DNA from: Megamerina dolium
Taxonomy: Eukaryota > Arthropoda > Insecta > Diptera > Megamerinidae
Assembly: GCA_963854835.1 (NCBI GenBank)
Contig: OY978526.1
Coordinates: 46,260,140-46,324,139, forward strand
Direction: 5' to 3'
Length of the DNA: 64,000 nucleotides
Made by a program: the position numbers and the translations under genes. The notes beneath the pieces are model-generated. The model did not search any database, had not been told where the DNA came from, and worked only from the letters and a program-made list of their open reading frames with translations. Positions 33,730-44,986 of this stretch are shown in pieces. How positions within the stretch are numbered: position 1 is the first letter of the stretch; every line of letters starts with the position of its first letter.

Positions 33730-35400
33730 ATTTCGTGGCAGTACCCACGGTAATATCTATAAAATCACCAAGCCCCCAAGGCAATTGCGTTAGAAAGAAA
33801 ATAGACTGGTTGAAATTCAAGAAAAATATAAATTCACATCTTCCTCTGAGTACTGTATTAAGAAATGGACACGATGTAGACTCAGCACTCGAAAAATTCA
33901 ACCAGCTGCTCTCATTAGCTCTCAGCTCAGCCACCTGCACAAAGGTATGCAAGCAATCAAACTATAGCCCATACACACCAGCCGACATTGAATTGCTAGT
34001 AAGACAGAAAAGAAGGCTGCGAAAACACAGCTACAGCACTGCACTCGAAAGTTAAAGCAAGCCTTAAAAAATAAAAACAACAAAGAGTTAGAAGAGCATA
34101 TAGTGAAATTAACATCTGGTGAAGCGTCAAACTACTCTTTGTGGAAATCAGCAAAAAACTCAAATCGGCCAATTCTCACTGATTCCCCCATCCGTTTGAG
34201 TGACGGTAATTGGGCTAGAAGCAACTGTGAGAAGGGTTTGGCTTTTGAAAACAACCTAAAAAGTGTGTTTACACCCAATCCACCCTCTTTACAGTCCTCA
34301 TTACCAAAATTAACTTCTCAACCTTGTTCAATAACGCTCAAAATTAAATTATGCATCGTACAGACCTATCAGCCTCCGCCTCTACTCTCTAAAGTATTCG
34401 AAAAGCTACTTGTCATGAATATAACTCCATTTATTAATCTCAACCAACTGATTCCTCAACATCAGTTTGGATTTAGAAAACAGCACGGCAGAATAGAACA
34501 AGTCCACCGCATTGTTACTCTGATAAGGAACACTTTTGAAGAAAAAAAGTATTGCTCAGCTGTCTTTCTTGATATCACTCAAGCTTTCGATAAAGTATGG
34601 CACGATGGCCTTATTTACAAACTCAAACTATTACTGCCTGCAAATGTCTCCTCATTGCTTAGTAGCTACCTCACGAAAAGACAATTTCTCGTACATCACA
34701 AGGATTACACAACAAATCCATTGGATATTCACGCTGGCGTTCCTCAAGGAAGCGTTTTGGGCCCCTTAATGTATCTCTTATACACTACAGATATGCCCAG
34801 CAATAACTATATATTTATATCGACCTTTGCAGATGATACGGCAATATTGTGCTCTCGCTCTAACCCCATAGAAGCTACTAAACTCCTGCAGACTCATATC
34901 GATTCTCTCGAAATCTGGCTAGCAAAATGGCGCATAAAACTCAATGAATCAAAGAGCTTACATGTATCCTTCACACTAAGGCAAGATACATGTCCCCCAC
35001 TTAAAATAAATCTCCAATCAGTTCCACAATGTTCCTGCGAATTATTGTAAACGCGTCTTGGTATATGAGGCACGTTAACATCCATCGAGATTTGAATGTA
35101 CCCACAATTTCTGAGGAAATTGCAATGTCCTGCAGAAGCTACTTTCAAAAATTACACAATCATCCGAATCCCCTTGCTAGGCAATTGTTGCTGAGCATGG
35201 GGCATCGTCGATTAAAAAGAAAAGACACACTGAATATGCTGTGAAATTGCTATACCTCGCGACTCAACAAATTGTGATGGAACGTTGGGAATATCACATA
35301 ATTTTAGTTAGTTTGTAAGATTTGTTTACTTATTGTTAGTTTCTAAGTAATTTTAGAAAGATCCAATAAAAAAAAAAGAAAAAAAAAAATTTCGTGGCAG
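33730..35400 (+). mobile_element. 5'-truncated jockey-type LINE with 12-bp target duplication
   Basis: ATTTCGTGGCAG is present at 33730-33741 and at 35389-35400, on either side of an insertion that starts inside ORF2 and ends in an A-rich tail (about 35367-35388, with one G). The sequence from 33748 matches 63445 onward of the longer copy at the window end. The insertion therefore came from the same family. Confidence 0.92.
33748..35050 (+). pseudogene. Jockey-type ORF2, end of endonuclease plus reverse transcriptase
   Basis: Starts at TVISIKSPSPQGNCVRKKID (end of the endonuclease and linker) in one frame to 34055. A frameshift leads to 34103-35050, with GEASNYSLWKSAKNSNRPIL and VFEKLLVMNITPFINLNQLI. 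Then QHQFGFRKQHGRIEQVHRI, AVFLDITQAFDKVWHDGL (catalytic Asp), AGVPQGSVLGPLMYLLYTTD and TFADDTAIL (catalytic FADD) follow. An in-frame deletion removes the first RT blocks (KIKLCIVQTYQPPPLLSKV joins distant parts). Compared with the copy at 62803, this one keeps about 150 bp (33846-33990) that the other lacks. Non-functional. Confidence 0.9.
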
Positions 35401-35893
35401 AAGCTCAACGCAGGAATACTTTATACACACAGAACTGCCGCAAAAACACAAGCGTGCCTTATTGAAATTTCTAAATGTAGGACTGCTGCTGCCAAAAGCA
35501 AGAACATTTACTATTCGCTATTCGCTTACATTGCACTTTGTAAAGGGCTGTGGTGTTGTAGCCGCATTTAACTAACTTTGAAAACTTTTATTCATCACAC
35601 TGAATGAAAATCATACACTGCATATGACGCTCAGTCACCAAATACCAATGGTGCAACTGCGTTATTGGCGGCTTCTTCAAGCTCTAGTCCAACATTATTT
35701 TGTCTTGAAATTTAGTTGAACCTTTTATATATATACGTATGCTCAGCTGACAAAATCTCCTGGTGTTTCATTGCTGATGATGTTAGCACGTAGTTAGAAC
35801 TTTTTCATGGGAATCGCCAAGATGTCTCTAGTGAAAAAAATATTGAATTCCTGTGGCATACATAACTTATGGGTAATTTTTTCGAGCGGAAGA
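35401..35893. other. No recognisable feature
   Basis: Spacer of mixed composition between two elements; no coding or repeat signal found. Confidence 0.5.
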
Positions 35894-35895
35894 TA

Positions 35896-36681
35896 CGAGG
35901 GCGGTCCCAGAACTTTCCGACTATACAATTAAATGGCGGCAGCAGTTTGAAAAAAATTACTTTTGTGAAAAGTGGCAACCTTATAAAACATATGTTTGAA
36001 TTTGTAAACATGGAAAAAATTGGTCGCCGTTATGTAATTCAATATTTTCATCTGAAAGGTCTCAGTCCAACGAGTATTAAAGCCGAAAGAGATTTTACTC
36101 TGGGGGAGTTGCTCCTTTGGTTACGTCCATAAAATATTGGGTGGCAGAGTCTAAACAGTTATGGCGTTATGCAAGGTTATGGAGTCCGTTTTTATGGATG
36201 CACGTGGGATAATTTTTATTGATTATTTTCAAAAAGGAAAAACAATCAACGGCGAGTCTTATGCTAATTTGTTGCAGCGTTTAAGTGATGAAATTAAAGA
36301 AAAAAGGACGCATTTGGCGAAAAAGAAGTGTTTCATCACGACAATGCACCAGTTCACACTTCCGCTATAGCGATGGCCAAAATCCATTAGTTAAATCTCG
36401 AATTGCTTCAGCACGAACCTTATTTGCCAGATTTAGCTCCTTCGGATTATTTTCTATTTCCAAATTTGAAAAAATGGCTTGGTGGTAGAAGATTTGCAAA
36501 CAATGAAGAGGTAGATAGCTATTTCAATAAGCTAGACAGTTCATACTATAAACAGGGTATCGACTCTATAGAGTATCGCTGGGAAAAGTGTATAGAACTA
36601 AAAGGAGATTATGTTGAAAAAAATATTTTCCCAAATTTGTTGTTTTCTTTATTAGGTCGGGTACTTCTGGGACCATCCTCG
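35896..36681 (+). mobile_element. Internally deleted irritans-like mariner (786 bp)
   Basis: Left end CGAGGGCGGTCCCAGAACTT and the complement of the right end, CGAGGATGGTCCCAGAAGTA, form inverted repeats of about 28 bp flanked by TA (35894-35895, 36682-36683). Compared with the ~1.3-kb family norm, roughly 500 bp is missing, mostly the N-terminal half of the gene. Confidence 0.92.
36010..36636 (+). pseudogene. DD34D (irritans-like) mariner transposase relic
   Basis: Begins MEKIGRRYVIQYFHLKGLSP at 36010, like the first helix of irritans-group transposases. It then jumps (after SIKAERDF) to the catalytic half: VMESVFMDARGIIFIDYFQK, GKTINGESYANLLQRL, then in shifted frames HHDNAPVHTSAIAMAKIH, YLPDLAPSDYFLFPNLKKWL and CIELKGDYVEK. 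The HDNAP and PDLAP Asp residues remain, but the region with the first catalytic Asp and most DNA-binding helices is deleted, and two frameshifts break the rest. Confidence 0.88.
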
Positions 36682-36683
36682 TA

Positions 36684-37340
36684 TATTGCCAAAAAAAACA
36701 CTACGTAGACCACGTATATATATACGCTCATATGTATGTATATATATACCTCCATATACACGAATTTCTAAGAGCTCACAACATGGCACAGTAAATACAT
36801 GTCGCTGAAAATATTCGATAAAAATACGAGTAAAAAAATATATGAAAAAGTCATAAAATTGTATACAATCTACGTAAATTTACTACGTACGATATTCGTA
36901 TTTACATATACAAACGTTATACTTATGCTTCCTTATATGGCAGTAAATTTGTAAAACCGTAACGATTCATACAATGTAACTACCATATGTTTAAAAGAGA
37001 TTAACCATACTCTTAAAACATATCTCAAAATTAAAATGAGAAAAGACTAAAACTTTACCAAACGAAGATAACAAAGAAAGAAGAAAGTGCGTATGTACAA
37101 GAAAGAAAAGTGTGATGACGATGATAGATGATGCTCCTTACGCTGAACCGAACTCTACTGCAGTTCTAGTATGAGACTTCGAACAATAAAACAATAAAAA
37201 TAGCAGCACTACTATCAGCAAATATATCAATCCACTAAAATGAGCTATGACATAAATACAAAACGAGTAGCAAGTTAAAGCAAATGAAAATTTACCAAGG
37301 TCGTTAACATTACGACATGTGACGACATTTTAACACAAGT
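36684..37340. other. No recognisable feature
   Basis: AT-rich spacer with many TATATA/CATATG phrases; nothing coding identified. Confidence 0.5.
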
Positions 37341-37355
37341 AGCAGAATATGATGC

Positions 37356-37708
37356 CGTAGGGTGCCGTAGCTCAGTGGTTAGTGTGTTGGCCTTCTGATC
37401 TGTAGGCCGTGGGTTCAATCCCCGGCTGAAGCATAACAAATTTAATATCGAAAAAATTTTTCTTTCGAACGGCAATTGGCAATTCTTCCAGCATTAACAA
37501 TTTCCATGAAAAAGCTTCTAAAAGAACTCTGTTACAAAGCTCCAAAAAGTGATGTCGCAAGAGTTCTGCCATTCGGACCGGCTAAAATAAGTAGGTCCCT
37601 TCTAATACTGTCCAAAATTTAACACGCACAACAGTAATGAAAGAGAAACTCGGCCAAAGAACCCTTTGAGGCTTTAAGTGCCACATATTTATTTATTTTT
37701 TTTTTTTT
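37356..37708 (+). mobile_element. tRNA-headed SINE, full length, perfect 15-bp duplication
   Basis: The reference copy of the family. AGCAGAATATGATGC occurs at 37341-37355 and 37709-37723. The head (37361-37434) looks like a tRNA: GGTGCCG acceptor start, A box TAGCTCAGTGG (37368-37378) and B box GGTTCAATCCC (37412-37422). The CTTCTGA loop position would give a TCT anticodon, as in tRNA-Arg, although the stems are poor. A ~240-bp tRNA-unrelated body follows, then TTTATTTATTT and a run of 13 T. The T-rich tail can double as a Pol III terminator. It codes for no protein, so LINE machinery must have inserted it. Confidence 0.93.
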
Positions 37709-37723
37709 AGCAGAATATGATGC

Positions 37724-38036
37724 TCCGAAGAGTAATCAATATGGCATGTGTCATGTTGTTGCGATCATCTTAGGATGGTCTGTTTTCGAATCTATTTTAC
37801 ATGTTTTTTACTACTATACTATGATGGTTTGGAAAACACAAGATGGATTCGAAGTGCTGGTTCAACCACGCTTTTACCAAACCAAAAGTGATATACTCCA
37901 TATGAGCCTAACTGTACTCTGTCTGTACTCTCCGCAATCATCTTAATTACTCCTATTTCATTCAAAAATACATAACATCGTGCACAACGTATGCACAGAA
38001 TAATACATAATATACTTATTGTCGTGTACATAATAA
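37724..38036. other. No recognisable feature
   Basis: Spacer between the SINE and the mariner; no coding signal. Confidence 0.5.
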
Positions 38037-38038
38037 TA

Positions 38039-38861
38039 CAGGGTGATTTTTTTGGCAACACTGTTTTTGGTAGCTCAGCTGTTTTCGTGTAACAAGTTAC
38101 TGTCAAACATGTTTAGTTTGGTCTATAATTTAATCATGAATCGACTTACAAACGAACAACGCTTGCAGATTATTGAATTTTATTCTCAAAATTCATGCTC
38201 GATTAAGAAAGTGCATCGTGCAGTTTCTTGTGTTCAGTGACGAAGCTCATTTCTGGTTGAATGGATACGTGAACAATCAAAATTGCAGTATTTGGTGTGA
38301 AGAACAGCCAGAATCATTGCAAGAAAGGCCAATGAATCCCAAAAAATGTATCATTGGTCCTATCAATCGCTACCGTGCGATGATTACAAACTTTTTTTTG
38401 CCCAAAATGGAAGAGTGGACTTGGCTGACATGTACTTTCAACAAGATGGTGCCATATGCCACACAGCACATGAAACAATGGCGCAATTAAGAGGCGAATT
38501 CGGTGAACAGTTTATTTCACGTTTGGGGCCGGTAATTTGGCTGCTTAGATCATGCGATATAACGCCTTTATACTATTTTTTGTGGGGCTATGTTAAGGCT
38601 CATGTCTATAGCGACAAGCCCACAGCGCACTGGAAGCCACTATTGAAGAATTTATTCGTGAGATACCGGCCGATATGTTGGGCCCAGCGTATGAACCATT
38701 TGAGGCGCAGCCACAGTCAACATTTACATGATATCATCTTTAAACATTGAATTATCGTATATAGATCGTTCTATCGACTCAAATAAAGATTTCATACATT
38801 TCTCTAAATTTTATGTGTTTTTTATTTAATCAAATCCGAAGGCTCTTAAAAAATCACCCTG
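38039..38861 (+). pseudogene. Rosa-type mariner, subfamily B, copy 2 (823 bp)
   Basis: Ends CAGGGTGATTTTTTTGG (38039) and CTTAAAAAATCACCCTG (38861) are flanked by TA on both sides. The transposase starts MNRLTNEQRLQIIEFYSQNS (38136) and jumps after IKKVHRAVSC into FSDEAHFWLNGYVNNQN, which retains the first catalytic Asp. The weakly conserved middle is then missing (KKCIIGPINRYRAMI). Later come MYFQQDGAICHTAHETMAQL and RSCDITPLYYFLWGYVKAHV. In the last block the Asp after LTPL is Tyr, so the DD41D third Asp is lost. Internal deletions and a frameshift make it inactive. Confidence 0.9.
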
Positions 38862-38863
38862 TA

Positions 38864-40061
38864 GCTATAATCCTTTAGGAAAATAATCCCATATGGACTA
38901 TAATTTATATTACACAATACCTATACCTACAAAATTTATATATTAAATGTGAAAATCAACAAATCTGTCTTATGCATGTAGGTTAATATTTTTTGAATAA
39001 ATTTATAATGAAAGGATGTATTTCGCCGAAAGCTTTCAGGTTTTTTTTTTTTGTTTTTAATAAAATTCAATAATGTCACGCACAGGTTAGATGCCTTCTG
39101 TTTTGAATATATCAAAGCATTTACTTTCGGACTAATCCCCCTTTTTCTTTGATATTCATAGTATTTACATTATAGCGCTGCAAATTAAATGAAACACTTA
39201 TTTATATTTATAACACACAATATGAAGCAAAAATATGGTCCCATGAGTATCGTTTATAGGTATCGCGCGTTGTTAATCTTCTTCTTTTTTCTTAGCATGA
39301 CAAATCTCTTCCAAGCTTCTCAATCCACACTTCGTCGCTACCATTTATATTTTATCATGTTTTGTCTGTTAATCAATATGAAGAGTTCATCATTGTATCT
39401 GATTTGATATGTTCTATTCATCTTCTAACCTGAGTGGACCAAACATATTTTGAGTTCAAAAGTTAACAGCTGATTTATAACGATCATTGTCATCGTTCAA
39501 ACTTCACAGCCATATGTAAATATTCGTCATTTGAGAATTTAATTTGTAGCTTTTGGTTTGATTTGATAGAAGTTCTGGTCGAAATAATTCACACACATAA
39601 CTGTTTCGATCAAAATTTCCAACACGGCCGTCAGCAATTTAGAACGTTATGCTTTCAAAGATATCAAACACCAATCAGACTAACTGCAAATGTAGTGTTG
39701 CAATTTCTTTTCGAAAACGACTTCTCATTGCACAGTAATGTATGTAAGTCAATATATTAATAAACTTCAGGAAAATAACTAAATTATTATTTTTGGTCAG
39801 CAAAATGCGATTTTTGACCATAGTGTAATGGCATGATTGTACTTTTAATTGGATTAAGAATGTACTTTATTCAGCTAGTTCTGTTTACAATAAGATATGC
39901 AGATATGCAGAAATATATTATTTACATATTTATATTTTAATTTTGTTGTATAATAAACATTCAATAAATGAAATTGCTTTATTATTTACCAATATAGATA
40001 CATACATATATGATCTCATAGATTCACAAGTAAGCACTAGTATTGTCGTTTCGGTTATTCA
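38864..40061. other. No recognisable gene in ~1.2 kb
   Basis: AT-rich; short frames have no domain I know. Confidence 0.5.
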
Positions 40062-40165
40062 ACCAAGTCCCTTCTAACATAATACTGTCCAAAAGTTAAC
40101 AGTACTGAAAGCGAAGCTCGGCCAAAGGGCTCTTCGGGGCCTACAAGTGCCATTATATTTTTATT
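40062..40165 (+). mobile_element. tRNA-headed SINE, 3' fragment
   Basis: Contains AAGTCCCTTCTAA, TACTGTCCAAAAGTTAACAG, GCTCGGCCAAAGGGCTCTTC and GGGGCCTACAAGTGCCA, the last ~100 bases of the SINE body, with the tail reduced to TATATTTTTATT. Confidence 0.85.
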
Positions 40166-41104
40166 CAACCAGTTAGTGGTATTTAAAATTGATCGAATAT
40201 TATTCGTATGTTGAAACTAAATATACTCACACATTTTTCGAATACATTTTGCTTTCAATACTGAAAAATGTCGGTTTAAGTAATTATTAGTAACATAATT
40301 TTTCGAGCGACCTTCTTAATTGCAACTTTGTAAGCAAAAACTTTGTTGAGAGGCGCAAATATAAGGCCACTAAATTCTCTCTGTTTTTACGCACCTACTG
40401 CTTGAATAAACTAAACCTCCCAACTCCAAGACTGTTGCATAAATTCTCTACATATCTTCTGCATATTGCCATGAAGAGTGCAAAATAAAGAACAAACACC
40501 AACAAGGCTAACAGCAACGCTATTCAATATATTTATAAGAACTGAATATGCAGAAATAATAGGAAATGCACAATGAATAATTTTAATATTCAAAGGAACT
40601 CGTACATATAATAGCAGTATTTGTTGTAGTATTCATGAATACAATGCATACGAACACGAGTGCATTTACTTGTTCGTTGCATACTTTGCATTGAGTGAGC
40701 AAATATAAAAGCTTATGAGATATTGGTTGGTTGTTAGTTTGAACGAATATGCAGCATACATATGTGCCAGCAAGGGTGCAAATGTTTGGATCTCTTGCTG
40801 ATCCCGAATTTCTAAATATTCAAATGTTACCTCAAGATTACGCGGCATAGTTTCGAAATTGTGCTTTTTAAAATATAATAAAAACTCTTAAAAAAAGCAA
40901 AAATACTGAAAATACTTACAAACGTACTTTAAAAAATCGGGAAGGCTTGAATTCCATTCAGACATTCGACTTTAACTTGTAAATTGAATTTAGAATTTGC
41001 TACGATAAATTAAATCTAACGCTTTCGAAGTTAGAAGGCCTTTATTCAACTCAAATTTAGACTTGTGAGTTTCTAACTTTTACCGCATCCTTTACAGTTG
41101 CTTA
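40166..41104. other. No recognisable gene
   Basis: Frames such as 40848-40666 (minus, 60 residues) have no known motif. No element termini identified. Confidence 0.45.
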
Positions 41105-41236
41105 TAGCCTAGACAGACGGCAGCGTTAAACCGGATAACCGGCGCACTTAATCCGAATAAAATACTAACCTGACAGACGGCAATATTGAGGATTAACTAA
41201 ACTGTTGATTGCTGTTTTATTAGGTCTGATGACTTA

Positions 41237-41952
41237 TAGGCTAGACAGACGGCAGCCTTAATTTGCATTAACAGCCTTAATGCTCATTAACTCATGCATT
41301 TGCTTTATCCAAATGCACATTAACGCCATAATAAATGCACAAAATTTTCGTGCATTTAGCTGAATTTACTAATTTCGACATGGCAACTCCGTTAAAAATT
41401 GGCATTTGGTTACTATTGTGAATGGTGGTTTGCATTGACAGGAAGAAGAAGAAAAGAAAGTGAAATAACGAAAAAAACGCAAGAGAAGTAAGCTATTTTT
41501 GTTACAATATATATGCAAATATGTATATTAACAAAACTATATTTTTTTTAGATGGCAGAAAACAAGCATCGGAAAGTCTGGTGTACCAGCGATAAAATCA
41601 AATTGCTGGACTTGTGGGCTGAACGGGCCGGAGATTTGCGTCGCACCAGACGCAATCTGCATATATATACAGATATCTCAATCGCAATGTCCGAGAAATT
41701 TACACCGAAGTTGCATTGTATTATTTTTTAATTTATTTAATAGCAATAGAATTTCTTCATTAAATTGCTGTTGATTTTCTAAAAATAGCAAAATCGCCAA
41801 TAAAATTTTTCTTTTATCCTTTTTAATTTTACTATTTTCAAAACTTCAAAATCAGATGTCTAAATGCACAAAGTTGTCGTTTGTCACCGTGAATTTCAAA
41901 TGCACATTTATGCTTTTTAATGCAAATTAATTTTGTTCGTCTGTCTAGGCTA
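41237..41952 (+). mobile_element. Inner PIF/Harbinger-like element with TTA duplication
   Basis: 716 bp. TAGGCTAGACAGACGGCAG at the left and CGTCTGTCTAGGCTA at the right are inverted repeats, and the inverted similarity continues inward to TTAATTTGCATTAA. TTA flanks both sides (41234-41236 and 41953-41955), matching the 3-bp TWA duplication of the PIF/Harbinger superfamily. It carries the small DNA-binding reading frame at 41552 but no DDE nuclease, so it depends on a transposase elsewhere. Confidence 0.8.
41552..41731 (+). CDS. Myb/SANT-like (trihelix-type) DNA-binding protein fragment
   Basis: 59 residues starting MAENKHRKVWCTSDKIKLLD and continuing LWAERAGDLRRTRRNLHIYT with a final MSEKF. 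The pattern W...K..LL.LW......LR..RRN.HIY..I...M resembles the first part of the Myb/SANT- or MADF-like DNA-binding proteins encoded by PIF/Harbinger elements. The typical domain is about 80-90 residues, so it is truncated, or continues through an intron. The ATG follows TTTTTTTTAG, a good splice acceptor, and GAAGTAAGCT at about 41484 is a plausible donor, suggesting a 5'-UTR intron. It would bind element ends and recruit the nuclease. Expression is unknown. Confidence 0.5.
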   Translation: MAENKHRKVWCTSDKIKLLDLWAERAGDLRRTRRNLHIYTDISIAMSEKFTPKLHCIIF

Positions 41953-42360
41953 TTACATTACTATCACTATCAATTTCTGTCGCCTGTCACTCTCGATATG
42001 AGAAAAGCTACAAGAAGTACGTGAACTGAAAAGTATCAGAAACTTGTAAATTGACATTTACAGTTCGTAATTGACAGCTGGATTTATTTTTCGCCAACGC
42101 TTTTAATGTCGAAAACTGTTAACAATTGTTGAAAGTTTTTCGTTAGCGAACACACCTAATATTTTGTAAAATGGATGGAGAAAAATTCACAATAGACAAT
42201 TTTCAGCAGTGTTGCCATTGCAAATTGCCCTAATCTTCATCTATTTTAACTCCCGTCTGTCAGGGCTATAAATTAAATTCTGAATTCTAAATTATGGTTG
42301 TGTAAATTTGCTGTGCTGGCGAACGATTTATCTTTTTTTTCCTTTTCAGAAACTTATTTT

Positions 42361-43049
<689 letters not shown>

Positions 43050-43585
43050 ATCCTTTAATTAACCTTCACTCCTATGAACATCGTATCAAACTTTTAACAT
43101 TGCGAACACTGGAAAGTAGAACGCTGCTGCTGTCAACTACCATCTCTCGGTAGACTACCGCCAAATCTTGAGCAAGCTATGTAATTTAGTTTACATTTTG
43201 CAACCATTGAAAGCAGACAATCTCGTAAATTTGGCAAAATGGAAAGGAATGCGCTTTGTGTGCTCATCAAGCATTATTTTGCCATAAAAATTCATCACCG
43301 AAACCAAGGGAACTATCTACTTTAAGAAGAAGAAGGCTAAGAAGTCATTTACTGAATACTGTTGTGGTCGTACCAGGACAAACGTCGCCGAATGTTTAGG
43401 TAGACAAAAATATATCGTCACACCATAAAGGGTCGATAAAATGCATTTAATGATATTAGACGTTTGGAGAATGACATCTCGTGAAGTGGCTTAGGCTATA
43501 TCCATCTTAACAGAGAGGATACATCGTACTTTCAACTAATTGAACCTGTAAGAAGCATGTGTTTAGATTTTAATAGTAATTACTC
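43050..43585 (+). repeat. Dispersed repeat, longer copy of 22040-22200, possible mariner derivative
   Basis: Both ends match 22040-22200. The extra middle includes MERNALCVLIKHYFAIKIH-like sequence at about 43241 and RRLENDIS at about 43463. These resemble, weakly, the N-terminal helix and the C-terminal region of some mariner-type transposases. If so, it is a short deletion derivative whose 22-kb relative has lost even more. No intact frame. Confidence 0.4.
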
Positions 43586-43689
43586 GTACATAGATCACAT
43601 TATCAAAACATATATGGTGTCGTCTTTAGGTTAATTATGTACTTTTAAATAGCAGCTTTGGATTATATCAATCTCTAGCTACATTTGTA

Positions 43690-44984
43690 TAGGGAGATTT
43701 TTTAAGAGCCTTCGGATTTGATTTTAAAAAAAAACACATAATATTTAGAGGAATGTATGAAATCTTTATTTGAGTCGATAGAACGATCTATATAATTCAA
43801 TGTTTAAAGATGATTTCATGTAAATGTTGACCGCGGCTGTGCCTCAAATGGTTCATACGCTGGGTCTAATTTTGGCATGTTCTCTCCAACATATCGGCCG
43901 GTATCTCACAAATAAATTTTTCAATATTGGCTTCCAGTGCGTCAATCGTTGCGAGCTTGTCGCTATAGACATGAACCTTAACATAGCCCCACAAAAAATA
44001 GTCTAAAGGCGTTAAATCGCACGATCTGGACGGTCAATAGACCGGCCCCAAACTTGAAATAAACTGTTCACCGAACTCGCCTCTGAATTGAGCCATTGTT
44101 TCACGTGCTGTGTGGCATGTGGCATCGTCTTGTTGAAACCACATGTCAGTCAAGTGTAGCTTTTCCATTTTGAGCAAAAAAAAAGTTTGTAATAATCGCA
44201 CGGTAGCGCTCGCCATTCACAATAACGTTCCTGCCTTCGTCGTCTTTCAAAAAGTACGGTCAAATGATGCCACCGGCCCATAATCCACACCCAACAATGC
44301 ATTTTTCGGGATGCATTGGCAGTTCTTGCAATGCTTCTGGCTGCTCTTCACACCAAATACGGCAATTTTGAATGTTCGCGTATCAAATCAACCAGAAATG
44401 AGCTTCGTCGCTAAACACAATTTTCCGATTAAAAAGTGGATCTTCATCCAACTATGCCAGCGCCCATTCACCAAAAGTTAGCCGTTGTTGTAGATCATAT
44501 GGCTTCAATTCTTGCATCAGCTGTATTTTAAAAGGTTTTACACCCAAATCCTTCCGGAAAATTTTCCACGTAGTGGAGTAACAGAGGCCTAATTGCTTCG
44601 AACGGCGCCGAATCGATAATTCACGGTCATCAACAACACTGGCGGATACAGCTGTGATATTTTCCTTTGTCTGCACTCTATATTTGAGTGTTGGTGGTTT
44701 GATGTCCAATAATGTAAATTTGGTGCGAAATTTAGTCACAAGATTCCGAATAGCCGCCTCAGAAGGTCGCCCAAACTGACCATAAAATGGAAGAGCACTT
44801 TCTTAACCGAGCATTAATTTTGATTATAAAATTCAATAATCTGCAAGCATTGTTCGTTTCTAAGTCCATTTATGGTTAAATTATAGACCAAACTGAACAT
44901 GTTTGACAGTAACACGTTACACGAAAACAGTTGAGCTGCCAAAAACAGTGTTTCCAAAAAGAAAGTTGCTAAAAAATCACCCTG
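43690..44984 (-). pseudogene. Rosa-type mariner, subfamily B, copy 3 (near full length)
   Basis: 1295 bp with ends TAGGGAGATTTTTTAAGAG (43690) and CTAAAAAATCACCCTG (44984), flanked by TA. On the minus strand the gene starts TINGLRNEQCLQIIEFYNQN (about 44875). It continues in other frames with KENITAVSASVVDDRELSIR, RRSKQLGLCYSTTWKIFRKD and LMQELKPYDLQQRLTFGEWA (44739-44452). Then comes DMWFQQDDATCHTARETMAQ (44150 region), then the FLWGYVKVHVYSDKLATIDA region near 43990. It is the longest copy of this subfamily and shows what the copies at 11488 and 38039 have deleted. Several frameshifts and stops make it inactive. Confidence 0.9.
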
Positions 44985-44986
44985 TA

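Larger units (their letters stand above)
41105..42268. mobile_element. Outer PIF/Harbinger-like inverted-repeat element
   Basis: The left end TAGCCTAGACAGACGGCAG (41105) and the complement of the right end, TAGCCCTGACAGACGGGAG (42268), form imperfect inverted repeats, flanked by TTA and TAA. A third related block, CTGACAGACGGCAATATTGA, occurs at 41172. It contains the element at 41237-41952, whose ends are closely related (TAGGCTAGACAGACGGCAG), so one family member jumped into another. TWA duplications and short GC-richer ends suit PIF/Harbinger. Confidence 0.65.

Noticed and set aside
37361..37434. A genuine tRNA gene at SINE heads (37361, 52161, 58891)
   Set aside because: A and B boxes are present, but the acceptor and anticodon stems do not pair well, and the head is always followed by the same SINE body. 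These are tRNA-derived SINE promoters, not tRNA genes.
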